NCBI GenBank assembly: GCA_910578735.1
Contig: CAJTSQ010000003.1
Span: 53,070 to 117,069 of the forward strand
Origin: an uncultured Oscillospiraceae bacterium
GTDB taxonomy: Bacteria; Bacillota; Clostridia; Oscillospirales; Oscillospiraceae
Length of the DNA stretch: 64,000 nt
Direction of reading: 5' to 3'
Both the position numbers and the translations under genes were made by a program. Shown here one piece after another: positions 16,438-24,278 of this stretch (position 1 is its first letter; each line of letters opens with the position of its first letter). Below the pieces are notes generated by a model. The model saw only the letters and a list, made by a program, of their open reading frames with translations, searched no databases and was not told where the DNA came from.

Positions 16438-16467
16438 AGATGGATCGGCTCCTTTTTTTATGTTGTC

Positions 16468-18798
16468 TTACTGGGCGCTGAGATAGAATTGGAACGACGG
16501 ATAGTCCCCCGGCACCTGGGGCAGGGGCAGGCCGGCCTTCATCAGCGTCTCGCCGCTGCGGAGCGGGCCGCTTCCCTCCACCTGGTAATTCAGCTTGGGG
16601 TCCAATCCCTTGAGGGGCAGGGTACGGAAGGGCGGCGCGGAGTGGGTACAGCCCAGCACCACGCTGACCAGGACCTCCCGCCGGTCCGGGGAGACCTGCT
16701 CCCAGGCGGTGTATCCGCTGTTCTGGAAGGGGCTGGTCAGCCGGTAGTAGTCCCCGTGGTGGAGCAGCTCATACCGGGCCTTGTAGGTTTCCACCTGACT
16801 GCGGATGGTCTCCTTCTCCTCTGGGGTACATCTGCCCAGGTCCATCTCATAGCCGAAGTCCCCGCTCATCGCCACAATCCCTCGGGTTTCCAGGGGCGTG
16901 ATCCGGCCGTTTTGCTCATTGGGTATGGCGGAGACGTGGGCGCCCATGGTACACACCGGGTAGCAGAAGGAGGTACCGTACTGGATGCGCAGGCGGTCGA
17001 TGGCATCGGAGTCGTCACTGCACCAGATCTGCGGGGTGTAATAGAGCATTCCGCCGTCGAAGCGGCCCCCGCCCCCGCAGCAGCCTTCAATCAGGACGTT
17101 TGGGAAGTCCTGGCGCAGCCGCTCCAGCATATCATAGACTCCTAACACATACCTGTGATAAACTTCTCCCTGCCGTCCGGTGGGGAGGGCGGTGGACCAG
17201 ACATCTGTGAGACTGCGGTTCATATCCCACTTCACATAGGAGATATCGGCGCTGGACAATACCTGCTTCAGCTGGCTGTAGATGTGGTCTCGGATGTCTT
17301 TTCGGGAGAAGTCCAGCACCAGCTGGCCCCGCCCTCTGGCCGGAGCCCGGCCCGGTACGTTCAGTACCCAATCGGGGTGGGCGCGGTAGAGGTCGCTGTC
17401 CTCATTGACCATCTCCGGTTCCACCCAAATACCGAAGGACATGCCCAGCTCCTTGATCTTGGGGACCAAAGCCTCCAGCCCGCCGGGGAGCTTTTCCCGA
17501 TTGACAAACCAGTCCCCCAGGCCGGCGTCGTCGTTGTTTCGCTGGCCGAACCAGCCGTCGTCCATGACGAACAGCTCAATGCCCAGGGGGGCGGCCTCCT
17601 TCGCAATCTCCACCAGCTTACCGGCGGTGAAATCGAAATAGGTGGCCTCCCAGTTGTTGATCAGCACCGGATGGCGCTGCCCGTTGTAGGGGTCGCGGAC
17701 CAGATGCTCCCGAATGGCCCGGTGGAACTGCTGGCTCATCTGCGTCAGGCCGTTGGGAGAACACACCAGGGCCGCTTCCGGGGCGGTGAAGTCCTGGCCA
17801 GGCTCCAGTGTCCAGCAGAAATGGTAGGGGTGGATCCCCATGACCAGGCGGCTGCTTTCAAACTGGCTGCACTCCACCGCCGCCTCAAAGTTTCCGCTGT
17901 ATAGCAGCATGGCCCCATAGCACAGTCCGGAGTCCTCGTCTGCATCGCGGCCGCACAAAATTACGAAAGGGTTGTGCTGGTGGCTGGACGCCCCCCGCAC
18001 ACTGCCTACGCTCTGAACGCCGGGCCGCAGCGCGCCCCGATCCAGACAGCGCTCCATCAGGTGGTGGCCGTTGAAGGTAATAAGGTCCATATCAGAGCGC
18101 AGAAAGTCCAGGCACAGAGAGGCGCAGCGGCACAGCCGGACGGTCTCCGCCCCCGCGTTCTTCACCTTGACTGCCCGGGTAATCAGGTCCAGCTCCTCAA
18201 ACACGCCAAAATACAGGCTTACCACCACCTGGGCGGCGGTGTCTGTCAGGTGGACGATCAGGGTCTCGGCCTCCGCCTCGCCGATCTCCTTGGGTATGCC
18301 CATGTAGGTCTGCCGCAGGAAAAACACGCCAAAGGCGCTGACCAGACCGGGGAAGACCAGGGCGAAGATGCTGTTGGCCAGTCCCAGCTTTGCCACCATC
18401 TGGTACTGAGGGATGATAAAGATCTGAGAGGGCAGAGACATCTGCACCAGCACAATGCCGAAAAGCAGCTTCTTCCCCCGGAACTCCAGCATGGCGAAGG
18501 CGTAGCCGGCCATGGAGCTGAAGGCCACGGCGCAAATGACCCGGAACAGGATCATCAGGGCGGTGTTGAGGTACAGCTTGAGGAAGGGCAGGCTGGTGGC
18601 GGCCTCCTTAAAATTCTCCCACCGGAAGGCGCTGGGGAAAATCACCGGAGGTACCGCGTTGCTCTCGGCCACCGTCTTGAAGCTGGTGAGGACCATCCAG
18701 ATAAAAGGGAACACCATGATGAGCGCGCCGATAATAAGAGCCGCATAGGTGAGGGCGGTCATCCGCTTTTTTGAAGATTCCAAAGAACTGGTTTTCAT
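16468..18798 (-). CDS. Chimera: N-terminal sugar ABC permease fused in frame to GH36 alpha-galactosidase
   Basis: The 776-codon frame has two unrelated halves. Residues 1 to about 176 are a MalG-type ABC permease (MTALTYAALIIGALIMVFPF, YLNTALMILF, SLPSQIFIIPQY) that stops inside the EAA loop at GIPKEIGEAE. From about residue 177 the sequence is a family 36 alpha-galactosidase lacking its first 100 or so residues (ETLIVHLTDTAAQVVVSLYF onward), with the nucleophile region YVKWDMNR (Asp525) and acid/base region WCSDDSD (Asp595-596) kept. The join is at 18265-18282, within GAGGCGGAGGC. Loss of the last 100 permease residues and the GH36 N-terminus came from one deletion. The start has AAGGAGGG. 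Function of the product is doubtful: it would be tethered in the membrane with its catalytic part inside the cell. Confidence 0.9.
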   Translation of the reverse strand: MKTSSLESSKKRMTALTYAALIIGALIMVFPFIWMVLTSFKTVAESNAVPPVIFPSAFRWENFKEAATSLPFLKLYLNTALMILFRVICAVAFSSMAGYAFAMLEFRGKKLLFGIVLVQMSLPSQIFIIPQYQMVAKLGLANSIFALVFPGLVSAFGVFFLRQTYMGIPKEIGEAEAETLIVHLTDTAAQVVVSLYFGVFEELDLITRAVKVKNAGAETVRLCRCASLCLDFLRSDMDLITFNGHHLMERCLDRGALRPGVQSVGSVRGASSHQHNPFVILCGRDADEDSGLCYGAMLLYSGNFEAAVECSQFESSRLVMGIHPYHFCWTLEPGQDFTAPEAALVCSPNGLTQMSQQFHRAIREHLVRDPYNGQRHPVLINNWEATYFDFTAGKLVEIAKEAAPLGIELFVMDDGWFGQRNNDDAGLGDWFVNREKLPGGLEALVPKIKELGMSFGIWVEPEMVNEDSDLYRAHPDWVLNVPGRAPARGRGQLVLDFSRKDIRDHIYSQLKQVLSSADISYVKWDMNRSLTDVWSTALPTGRQGEVYHRYVLGVYDMLERLRQDFPNVLIEGCCGGGGRFDGGMLYYTPQIWCSDDSDAIDRLRIQYGTSFCYPVCTMGAHVSAIPNEQNGRITPLETRGIVAMSGDFGYEMDLGRCTPEEKETIRSQVETYKARYELLHHGDYYRLTSPFQNSGYTAWEQVSPDRREVLVSVVLGCTHSAPPFRTLPLKGLDPKLNYQVEGSGPLRSGETLMKAGLPLPQVPGDYPSFQFYLSAQ

Positions 18799-18810
18799 GT
18801 GTTTCCCTCC

Positions 18811-19428
18811 TTACACGTCGTAGTTAACCCATTTCTTCTGGCCGAAGAACTGGATAACCGTAATCATGCCAATCAGCAGGACAGTCCAGAGGACGATGGC
18901 GGAGCCGTATCCCCGCTCGCCCGCCACAAAGGAGGAGCGGTAGAACAGATACATCAGGCTCTGCACGCTGGTGACAGCGGGATTGGTCTCCTCCACCATC
19001 ATGTAGATCAGGTCGTAGACCTTGACGGAGGACATCAGACGCATAATCATGACCACAAAGAGCGTGGGGGATACCATGGGCAGGGTGATGGTGAAGAACT
19101 GCTTTACCGGGCCGGCGCCGTCAATACTGTTGGCCTCGTAGAGGGTCTTGGGGATGTTCTGGAGGCCGGCCAGCAGGAGGACGGCGTCGTAGCCGATGTT
19201 GCTCCAGGTGGCTTTCCAGAACTCGGCGTTCTGGAACATGTCGATGTAGTTTTGCAGGCCGATGAAGGAGTAGCGCCCAAAGCCCTCATGCTCACAGAAA
19301 CTGGTATAGATGGTCTGGACAAAGGGCCACAGGTTCAGGACAATTAGCCCGATGATGGTGGGGGACACCATGATCCAGCCCCAGTTTTCTTCCCGCCGGG
19401 CGGTGGGGGACAGTCTTACGTTTTTCAT
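18811..19428 (-). pseudogene. MalF-type sugar ABC permease with internal in-frame deletion
   Basis: The 205-codon frame begins (NWGWIMVSPTIIGLIVLNLW) and ends (YGSAIVLWTVLLIGMITVIQ) as a normal sugar-transport permease of about 290 residues. Between FWKATWSNI and GYDAVLLLAGLQNIPKTLYE roughly 85-90 residues, covering the second and third membrane segments, are missing without a frame change. The EAA-loop segment YEANSIDGAGPVKQFFTITL is kept. It overlaps the binding-protein stop (TGATG) and precedes the chimera gene by 12 bases, so it was the middle gene of an uptake operon. Transport is very unlikely. Confidence 0.85.
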
Positions 19429-20758
19429 CAGGTCCCCTCCCTCTGTATCTTCGCCAGTTTCTTGGCGGTTTCAGTGTTGACGATGCTCTGCATGTTTTCC
19501 AGGCTGGTCGTCAGGTCCTGGTCGCCGTTGTACGCCTTGTTCAGTTCATCCAGCACCTGGCTCTTCCACTTTGGGCTGGCGGAGTTGTACACCGCCTGAA
19601 TGGCGTAATCGAACTGGTCAAAGCACACGTCCAGGTTCAGCTGTTCCTCGTAGGAGGAAAAGGCGCTGCGCCAGGTCTCCTCGGTGCCCAGGTAGGCGGG
19701 GATGGCCGCGCCCGACTCGCCCTGGATGCGCTGGGCCTCCTCGGTGCCGAAGTATTTGATGACATCCAGTGCCGCCTCCAGCTTTTTGCCGTGGGCGCCG
19801 GTGGCGTAGCACAGGCCGTTGGACATGGTGGCCCGGCCCTCTTTGTCCAGGCTCTCGCCGTCCTCGATGGGGTCGGTGCATTTGGGCAGCTTGGCGATAT
19901 CCCACTTGCCCCGCATGTCGGGGTAGCTCTTCATCCACTGAGGCAGGTTCCAGGTGCCCTCCATGTACATGGCCCCCATTTCAGAGAAAAAGGCGGTGTT
20001 GGGCGTGGTTTCGGCGAAGAAGGTCTGGTCAGGGCACCAGTCCTCTTTCTGCATGTTGACATAGAACTCGATTCCCTTGACCGAGCCGGGGTTGGTGTAG
20101 CCGGCCTGAGTGCGGTCTGCGGTGAGGATGTGGCCGCCGGCCTGGTAGGCGAAGGCCCAATAGCCCAGCTGGTCGTCGTTGTAGGCCATAAAGCCGTACT
20201 TGCCGGTGGCGTCATAATTTTCTGGGACGCTTCCGTCATGTCCTCCCAGGTCCAGTCGTCGGTGGGATAGGCAACTCCGGCGGCGTCGAACATCTCCTTG
20301 TTGTACACCAGCATCCCGTTGTCTTTGTCCTTGGGGACGCCATAGAGCCGCCCGTCAGAGCCGCTGGCGTTGCTGCAGGAGATCTCGGAAAAATGGTTCT
20401 TGTAGTAGTTGGGGTCTACATCATCGTAGAGGTCTGTGACATCGGCCAGCATACCGAAATCGGCATAGTACAGAAGCTGATTGGTGTGCATCCAGAAGAT
20501 GTCCGGCATGGTGTTGGATTCGGCGGCGGCTTCCAGCTTGGTCCAATACTCACCCCAGCTGGTCACCTGGACCTCAATTTCCACGTCAGGGTGCTGGGCA
20601 GTGTAGGCCGCACAGATGGCCTCCATGCCGGGACGCTGGTACACGTCCCAAATTTGAAACACCAGATGGGTCTTGCCATCCCCGGCGCCGCAGCCGGAAA
20701 GGGATAACAGCAGGGTCAAAGCCAGAGCCGCTGTTATCATTCGATAAAACTTTTTCAT
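19428..20758 (-). pseudogene. Alpha-galactoside-type ABC binding lipoprotein, frameshifted
   Basis: The N-terminal part (20758 to about 20218) has a signal peptide with lipobox LSLSGC and a family 1 binding-protein start. The frame fails at AAAATTATGAC near 20213-20222. The other frame continues with YDATGKYGFMAYN through to GT and stop at 19428. One missing T in an AAATTTATG run explains it. Otherwise the two parts join to a normal 440-residue binding protein. A sequencing error in the homopolymer is possible, but decay fits the damaged permeases downstream. AGAGGGAG sets the start. Confidence 0.85.
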
Positions 20759-20807
20759 AACGCTACTCCCTCTGTCGCTGTTTTGTGATTAAACAATGGG
20801 GCTAGCC

Positions 20808-20839
20808 GTGAAAAAGCAGCCCGGGCCTGCTTTTTTCAC
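20808..20839. other. Palindromic hairpin in the binding-protein leader
   Basis: GTGAAAAAGCAG (20808-20819) pairs with CTGCTTTTTTCAC (to 20839) around a CCCGGGC core. It lies between the promoter and the start codon of the binding protein. It carries T-runs within the stem in both directions and could act as an attenuator or as an operator. Confidence 0.55.
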
Positions 20840-20863
20840 ATATAACCGCCTAAACTGGTTGAA

Positions 20864-20892
20864 ATTATAATAAAAGGGCACCCATCTGTAAA
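20864..20892 (-). promoter_or_regulatory. Promoter of the alpha-galactoside operon
   Basis: On the minus strand TTTACA (20887-20892) and TATAAT (20864-20869) are exactly 17 bp apart. This is the only good promoter before the binding-protein gene, which starts at 20758. Between 20908 and 21165 I see nothing further that I can support. Confidence 0.8.
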
Positions 20893-20907
20893 TTAGATGG
20901 TGTGCCC
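20876..20907. promoter_or_regulatory. Operator-like inverted repeat over the -35 region
   Basis: GGGCACCCATCT (20876-20887) and AGATGGTGTGCCC (20895-20907) form an inverted repeat with a 7-bp centre. The left arm fills most of the promoter spacer and touches the -35 box; the right arm lies just upstream. Position and symmetry suggest a repressor site rather than a terminator. Confidence 0.6.
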
Positions 20908-21165
20908 AAGATATTTAAGCATTTGGAAAAAGTTTTATTTTTGAATAAATGAGTGAGATTTTTATATACTGACTAAAAGTTTGTTAAATCGGCCAAAGGA
21001 ATCAGCTCTTTTTTGGATAATATGACAAATTATCTTCTGCTGTGGTTCCGTTCCGCTTTGGACCGCGGCTATTTGAATCGGAGGGAATTCAGATGAAAGG
21101 GAATGGAACTTTTAGAGGTGAATTTCAACTGATTGAGATAGGAAAGCCGATAACAATAAAGAAAA

Positions 21166-21196
21166 GGTCCTGAGTAATGGTGAATTACTCAGGACC
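21166..21196 (-). terminator. Terminator of rpsB-tsf
   Basis: On the minus strand GGTCCTGAGTAAT and ATTACTCAGGACC form a 13-bp stem followed by TTTTCTTTATTG. It is 60 bases past the tsf stop. Confidence 0.9.
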
Positions 21197-21256
21197 CCTT
21201 GTGAGTCAGGATATCAGGAATACTCTATCGGTATGAAGGGGACACGACAGGGCCAC

Positions 21257-22177
21257 TTACTTAATCATGGAGGCGACCTCAGCGGCGAAGTCGTCCTCGG
21301 CCTTTTCAATGCCCTCACCGGTGGCAAAGCGGGTGAACGCCTTTACGGTGATCTTGCCGCCCAGCTCCTTGGCTACGGCAGCCACATGTTTCTCCACGGA
21401 GATTTTGTTCTCCTTGACGAAGGCCTGCTGGAGCAGGCAGTTCTCCTCATAGTACTTGCCCAGCTTGCCCATAACAATGCCTTCCTTCACCTTGTCGGGC
21501 TTGGCGGCCATCTTGGGGTCGTTGGCCATAATGGCAAGCTGGATTTCTTTCTCCTTGTCCAGGGTCTCCTGGCTCACATCGGACTTATCCAGGTAGGTGG
21601 GGTTCATGGCGCAAATCTGCATGGCCACGTCTTTGCCCAGCTCGATCACCTTGTCGGCGTCGATGCCCTCGACATCCAGGTTGACCAGCACGCCCACCTT
21701 GCCGTTCATGTGAACATAGGGCACGTTGACGCCCCCGCCGTAGCGGACAAAGCGGCGGATCTGGATGTTCTCGCCGATGGCCAGCACCTTGTCGGCGGTG
21801 ACGTCGGCGATGGTGCGGTCAGTGCCAGGGTACTTGCAGTTCTTCAGGGCCTCCACATCAGCGGGGTCCTCGGCGGCCACCACATTGGCCACGTCCTTCA
21901 CAAAGCCCTGGAAGATCTCGTTCTTGGCCACAAAGTCGGTCTGGGAGTTGACCTCGATGAGAACGCCCACGCCGTTGTCGGCGGCGATGGCCAGGGACAC
22001 GCCCTCGGCGGCTACCTTGCCTGCCTTCTTGGTCTGAGCAGCCAGGCCCTTTTCACGCAGCCACTCGATGGCCTTATCAAAGTCGCCGTCGGCCTCCACC
22101 AGGGCCTTCTTGCAGTCCATCATGCCAACGCCGGTCATCTCGCGCAGCTTCTGTACGTCTTTTGCAGTAATTGCCAT
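21257..22177 (-). CDS. tsf: Translation elongation factor Ts
   Basis: The 306-residue protein recycles EF-Tu by exchanging GDP for GTP. The UBA-like N-terminus (AITAKDVQKLREMTGVGMMD, CKKALVEADGDFDKAIEWLR) and the EF-Tu contact TDFVAKN are typical. The ATG follows GGAGGTAA. It is downstream of rpsB, the conserved order, with a 115-base gap that contains a GC-rich hairpin repeat. The gene is intact. Confidence 0.98.
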   Translation of the reverse strand: MAITAKDVQKLREMTGVGMMDCKKALVEADGDFDKAIEWLREKGLAAQTKKAGKVAAEGVSLAIAADNGVGVLIEVNSQTDFVAKNEIFQGFVKDVANVVAAEDPADVEALKNCKYPGTDRTIADVTADKVLAIGENIQIRRFVRYGGGVNVPYVHMNGKVGVLVNLDVEGIDADKVIELGKDVAMQICAMNPTYLDKSDVSQETLDKEKEIQLAIMANDPKMAAKPDKVKEGIVMGKLGKYYEENCLLQQAFVKENKISVEKHVAAVAKELGGKITVKAFTRFATGEGIEKAEDDFAAEVASMIK

Positions 22178-22212
22178 AATTACATTACCTCCAAATTGAT
22201 TGAAATTGCAAC

Positions 22213-22275
22213 GTAGGGGCCGCCGCCCTCGGCGGCCCGTTTACTGTGCGGGGCGGCGAGGGCGCCGCCCCCTAC
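22213..22275. repeat. Short GC-rich inverted-repeat element, copy 1
   Basis: The element begins GTAGGGGCCGCC and ends CCGCCCCCTAC, the two halves being near-complements with inner GCCGCCCTCGGCGGC and GGCGGCGAGGGCGCC stems. It sits between the cotranscribed rpsB and tsf genes. A second, longer relative lies at 24190-24270, also between two genes of one strand. It has the look of a palindromic intergenic repeat family. Confidence 0.65.
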
Positions 22276-22292
22276 AAAAATTTATTGTGAAA

Positions 22293-23027
22293 TTACTCTG
22301 CAGCGGCGGGAGTGGACTCGGCCTCCGCGGCGGGGGCGGCATCCTGGCCCTGTTTGCCCTCCTGGATGGCGTTGGCCATGACGGAGGAGATCAGCTTGAT
22401 GGCGCGGATGGCATCGTCGTTGCCGGGAATCACATAGTCGATCTCGTCGGGGTCGCAGTTGGTGTCTACGATGGCCACGATGGGGATGTGGAGCTTGCGG
22501 GCCTCGTTGATGGCGTTGCGCTCCTTGCGGGGGTCCACCACGAACAGAGCGCCGGGGAGCTTGCGCATCTCGGTGACGCCGCCCAGGTATTTCTCCAGCT
22601 TGGCGATCTCACCCATGTGCTTGATGACTTCCTTCTTGGGCAGCATGTCGAAGATGCCGTCCTCCTGCATCTTCTTCAGCTGGGTCAGGCGGTCCACACG
22701 GCCCCGCATGGTCTTGAAGTTGGTGAGCATACCGCCCAGCCACCGGGCGTTCACCCAGTACATGCCAACCCGGCTGGCCTCCTCCTTGATGGCCTCCTGA
22801 GCCTGCTTCTTGGTGCCCACGAAGAGCAGGGTCTCGCCCTTCTCGCCCAGGGAACGGACGAAGTTGTAGGCCTCCTCCAGCTTCTTCACGGTCTTCTGGA
22901 GATCAATGATATAGATCCCGTTGCGCTCCGTGTAGATGTAGGTGGCCATCTTGGGGTTCCACCGGCGGGTCTGGTGACCGAAGTGTACGCCGGCCTCCAG
23001 CAGCTGCTTCATAGATACGACTGCCAT
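22293..23027 (-). CDS. rpsB: 30S ribosomal protein S2
   Basis: The 244-residue protein has the S2 signature regions (MKQLLEAGVHFGHQTRRWNP, KMATYIYTERNGIYIIDLQK and VVDPRKERNAINEARKL). The last 15 residues are an Ala/Glu-rich tail. The ATG at 23027 has AGGAGGAA in front; the longer open frame to 23126 is leader sequence. It is first in the rpsB-tsf operon. Confidence 0.98.
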   Translation of the reverse strand: MAVVSMKQLLEAGVHFGHQTRRWNPKMATYIYTERNGIYIIDLQKTVKKLEEAYNFVRSLGEKGETLLFVGTKKQAQEAIKEEASRVGMYWVNARWLGGMLTNFKTMRGRVDRLTQLKKMQEDGIFDMLPKKEVIKHMGEIAKLEKYLGGVTEMRKLPGALFVVDPRKERNAINEARKLHIPIVAIVDTNCDPDEIDYVIPGNDDAIRAIKLISSVMANAIQEGKQGQDAAPAAEAESTPAAAE

Positions 23028-23141
23028 AGTTTTTTCCTCCTGTTTTTCAGTTATTCTTCTGGGGGCATCATATCCTCCGCCAACCCGGAAATTTCCGGGC
23101 ACCGGGCGGACGATCCGCACTCCCACGCATAATGCCTTGGT

Positions 23142-23170
23142 AGTATACCACAGTTTTTTCCGGAAATCAA
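23142..23170 (-). promoter_or_regulatory. Promoter of rpsB-tsf and structured leader
   Basis: TTGATT (23165-23170) and TATACT (23142-23147) on the minus strand are 17 bp apart. The leader of about 110 bases contains the palindrome CCCGGAAATTTCCGGG near 23085-23100 and flanking GGCGGA/TCCGCC arms, which could be an S2 autoregulation site; that role is an inference. Confidence 0.75.
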
Positions 23171-23189
23171 TGCCTTTTTTGCTGAAAAA

Positions 23190-23208
23190 CGCGGCCGGTC
23201 AGGCCGCG
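23190..23208 (-). terminator. Terminator of the CobW-type GTPase gene
   Basis: CGCGGCC and GGCCGCG form a stem around five bases, followed on the minus strand by TTTTTC. It is 8 bases beyond the stop at 23216 and also borders the rpsB promoter. Confidence 0.75.
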
Positions 23209-23215
23209 CTTTTGC

Positions 23216-24163
23216 TTATCGGAAATAGACCAGCGGATCCTCCGGGGCCTGGGCCTTTTCCACGCTCCGGGCGTAGAGGACAACCCCCTCGTCCTCATAG
23301 ACGTCGGCATGTTCCCATTGAATCTCCGCGGTGACTGTGATCCACTCCCCCTTGCGCAGGGAGCGGGCCTTGTCGTATTTGCACAAAAAGCCAAAAAAGC
23401 GGATGTCCTCCGCACAGCAGGTCATGGCGTTGCGGCCGGGGACAAAGGTCCCCCGGGGCAGGCGCATCCCCGTCATGGCCTGGGCCTTGTAGGTGATGGT
23501 TTTGCCCACGTAGCGGTCGGGGTGTTCCTGGATATCCAGATACCAGATGCCGTAGTCGGCGTCCTCCAGGGTGATATGGGACTGCTCCAGAGAGTAGGGG
23601 AGGATGTCCTCCACCTCCAGTTCTTCCCCTCTGTCGTCCTCAAAGACGATCTCACACATCCGGTTCACCGCCCGTACCGACCGCTTCCAGCCGGACAGGG
23701 GCATGTCCTGCGTGCAGCGGTTGAAGAGCACCATATCCGCATTGGACACCATGTCGATGAACATGGACTGCATGTTTTTCAGGTACATCTCAAAGGTGGA
23801 ACCGTCCACCACGTGGATGGCCTGGTACAACCCCCAGGTTTTGGGCAGCTTCAAATCCGCCAGCAGCTGCCCGGGCCACATGCCGTTGTACTCCATGAGT
23901 ACCCGCTCAGGCTGGTACCGACGGTCGACCTCCTTGAGGAACTCCGTGTTCAGCCCCTCCTGGTCCTCAATGGGGATTAGGCGGCAGTTGCGGTGGGAGA
24001 GAAATTGGGGATCGTACTCCTCCTCACCGTCCTCACACAGGAGGAGTACCGTCCGCTGGCCGTCGTTGAAGTAGTCCATGTTCAGCGTGTCCGACAGCAG
24101 GGTGGTCTTGCCGGCATCCAGAAAGCCGGTGATGAGATAGAGAGGGATTCTTGAATCAGGCAT
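23216..24163 (-). CDS. CobW-like GTPase with C-terminal TIGR03943/YcgQ-like domain
   Basis: The 315-residue protein has a COG0523-type P-loop GTPase half (LYLITGFLDAGKTTLLSDTL; base-recognition segment VLFNRCTQ) but lacks the CxCC metal motif seen in its neighbour. From about residue 215 a different domain follows (DIQEHPDRYVGKTITYKAQA, FVPGRNAMTCCAEDIRFFGF), which resembles the C-terminal domain of TIGR03943/YcgQ putative permease subunits, including the CC pair. I infer a role in metal handling or delivery to a partner. The next gene upstream on the same strand is a His-rich COG0523 GTPase, and the two are probably related functionally. Confidence 0.78.
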   Translation of the reverse strand: MPDSRIPLYLITGFLDAGKTTLLSDTLNMDYFNDGQRTVLLLCEDGEEEYDPQFLSHRNCRLIPIEDQEGLNTEFLKEVDRRYQPERVLMEYNGMWPGQLLADLKLPKTWGLYQAIHVVDGSTFEMYLKNMQSMFIDMVSNADMVLFNRCTQDMPLSGWKRSVRAVNRMCEIVFEDDRGEELEVEDILPYSLEQSHITLEDADYGIWYLDIQEHPDRYVGKTITYKAQAMTGMRLPRGTFVPGRNAMTCCAEDIRFFGFLCKYDKARSLRKGEWITVTAEIQWEHADVYEDEGVVLYARSVEKAQAPEDPLVYFR

Positions 24164-24189
24164 GTTGTTTCACCTCGTGGGGATATTTT

Positions 24190-24270
24190 GTAGGGGGTGC
24201 TGTCCTCGGCGCCCCGTTCAGAACAGTATGAGGCCTGAAAAACGCGGGCCGCCGAGGGCGGCGGCCCCTG
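24190..24270. repeat. Short GC-rich inverted-repeat element, copy 2
   Basis: It starts GTAGGGGG and ends GCGGCCCCTG with inner GTCCTCGGCGCCCCG and CGGGCCGCCGAGGGCGGC arms, and so resembles 22213-22275 with a longer, AT-richer centre. It lies between the two GTPase genes. The shared outer GTAGGGG and the CCGAGGGCGGC core mark the two as one family. Confidence 0.55.
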
Positions 24271-24278
24271 AAAATCAT

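Noticed and set aside
20205..20230. Programmed frameshift in the binding protein
   Set aside because: No slippery heptamer with a downstream structure is evident, binding proteins are not known to use one, and the adjoining transport genes are clearly damaged. Mutation or sequencing error is simpler.
20876..20907. Inverted repeat as a minus-strand terminator
   Set aside because: It is followed by T-rich sequence, but it coincides with a 17-bp-spaced promoter, and the rpsB-tsf terminator lies further upstream at 21166-21196. An operator is more likely.
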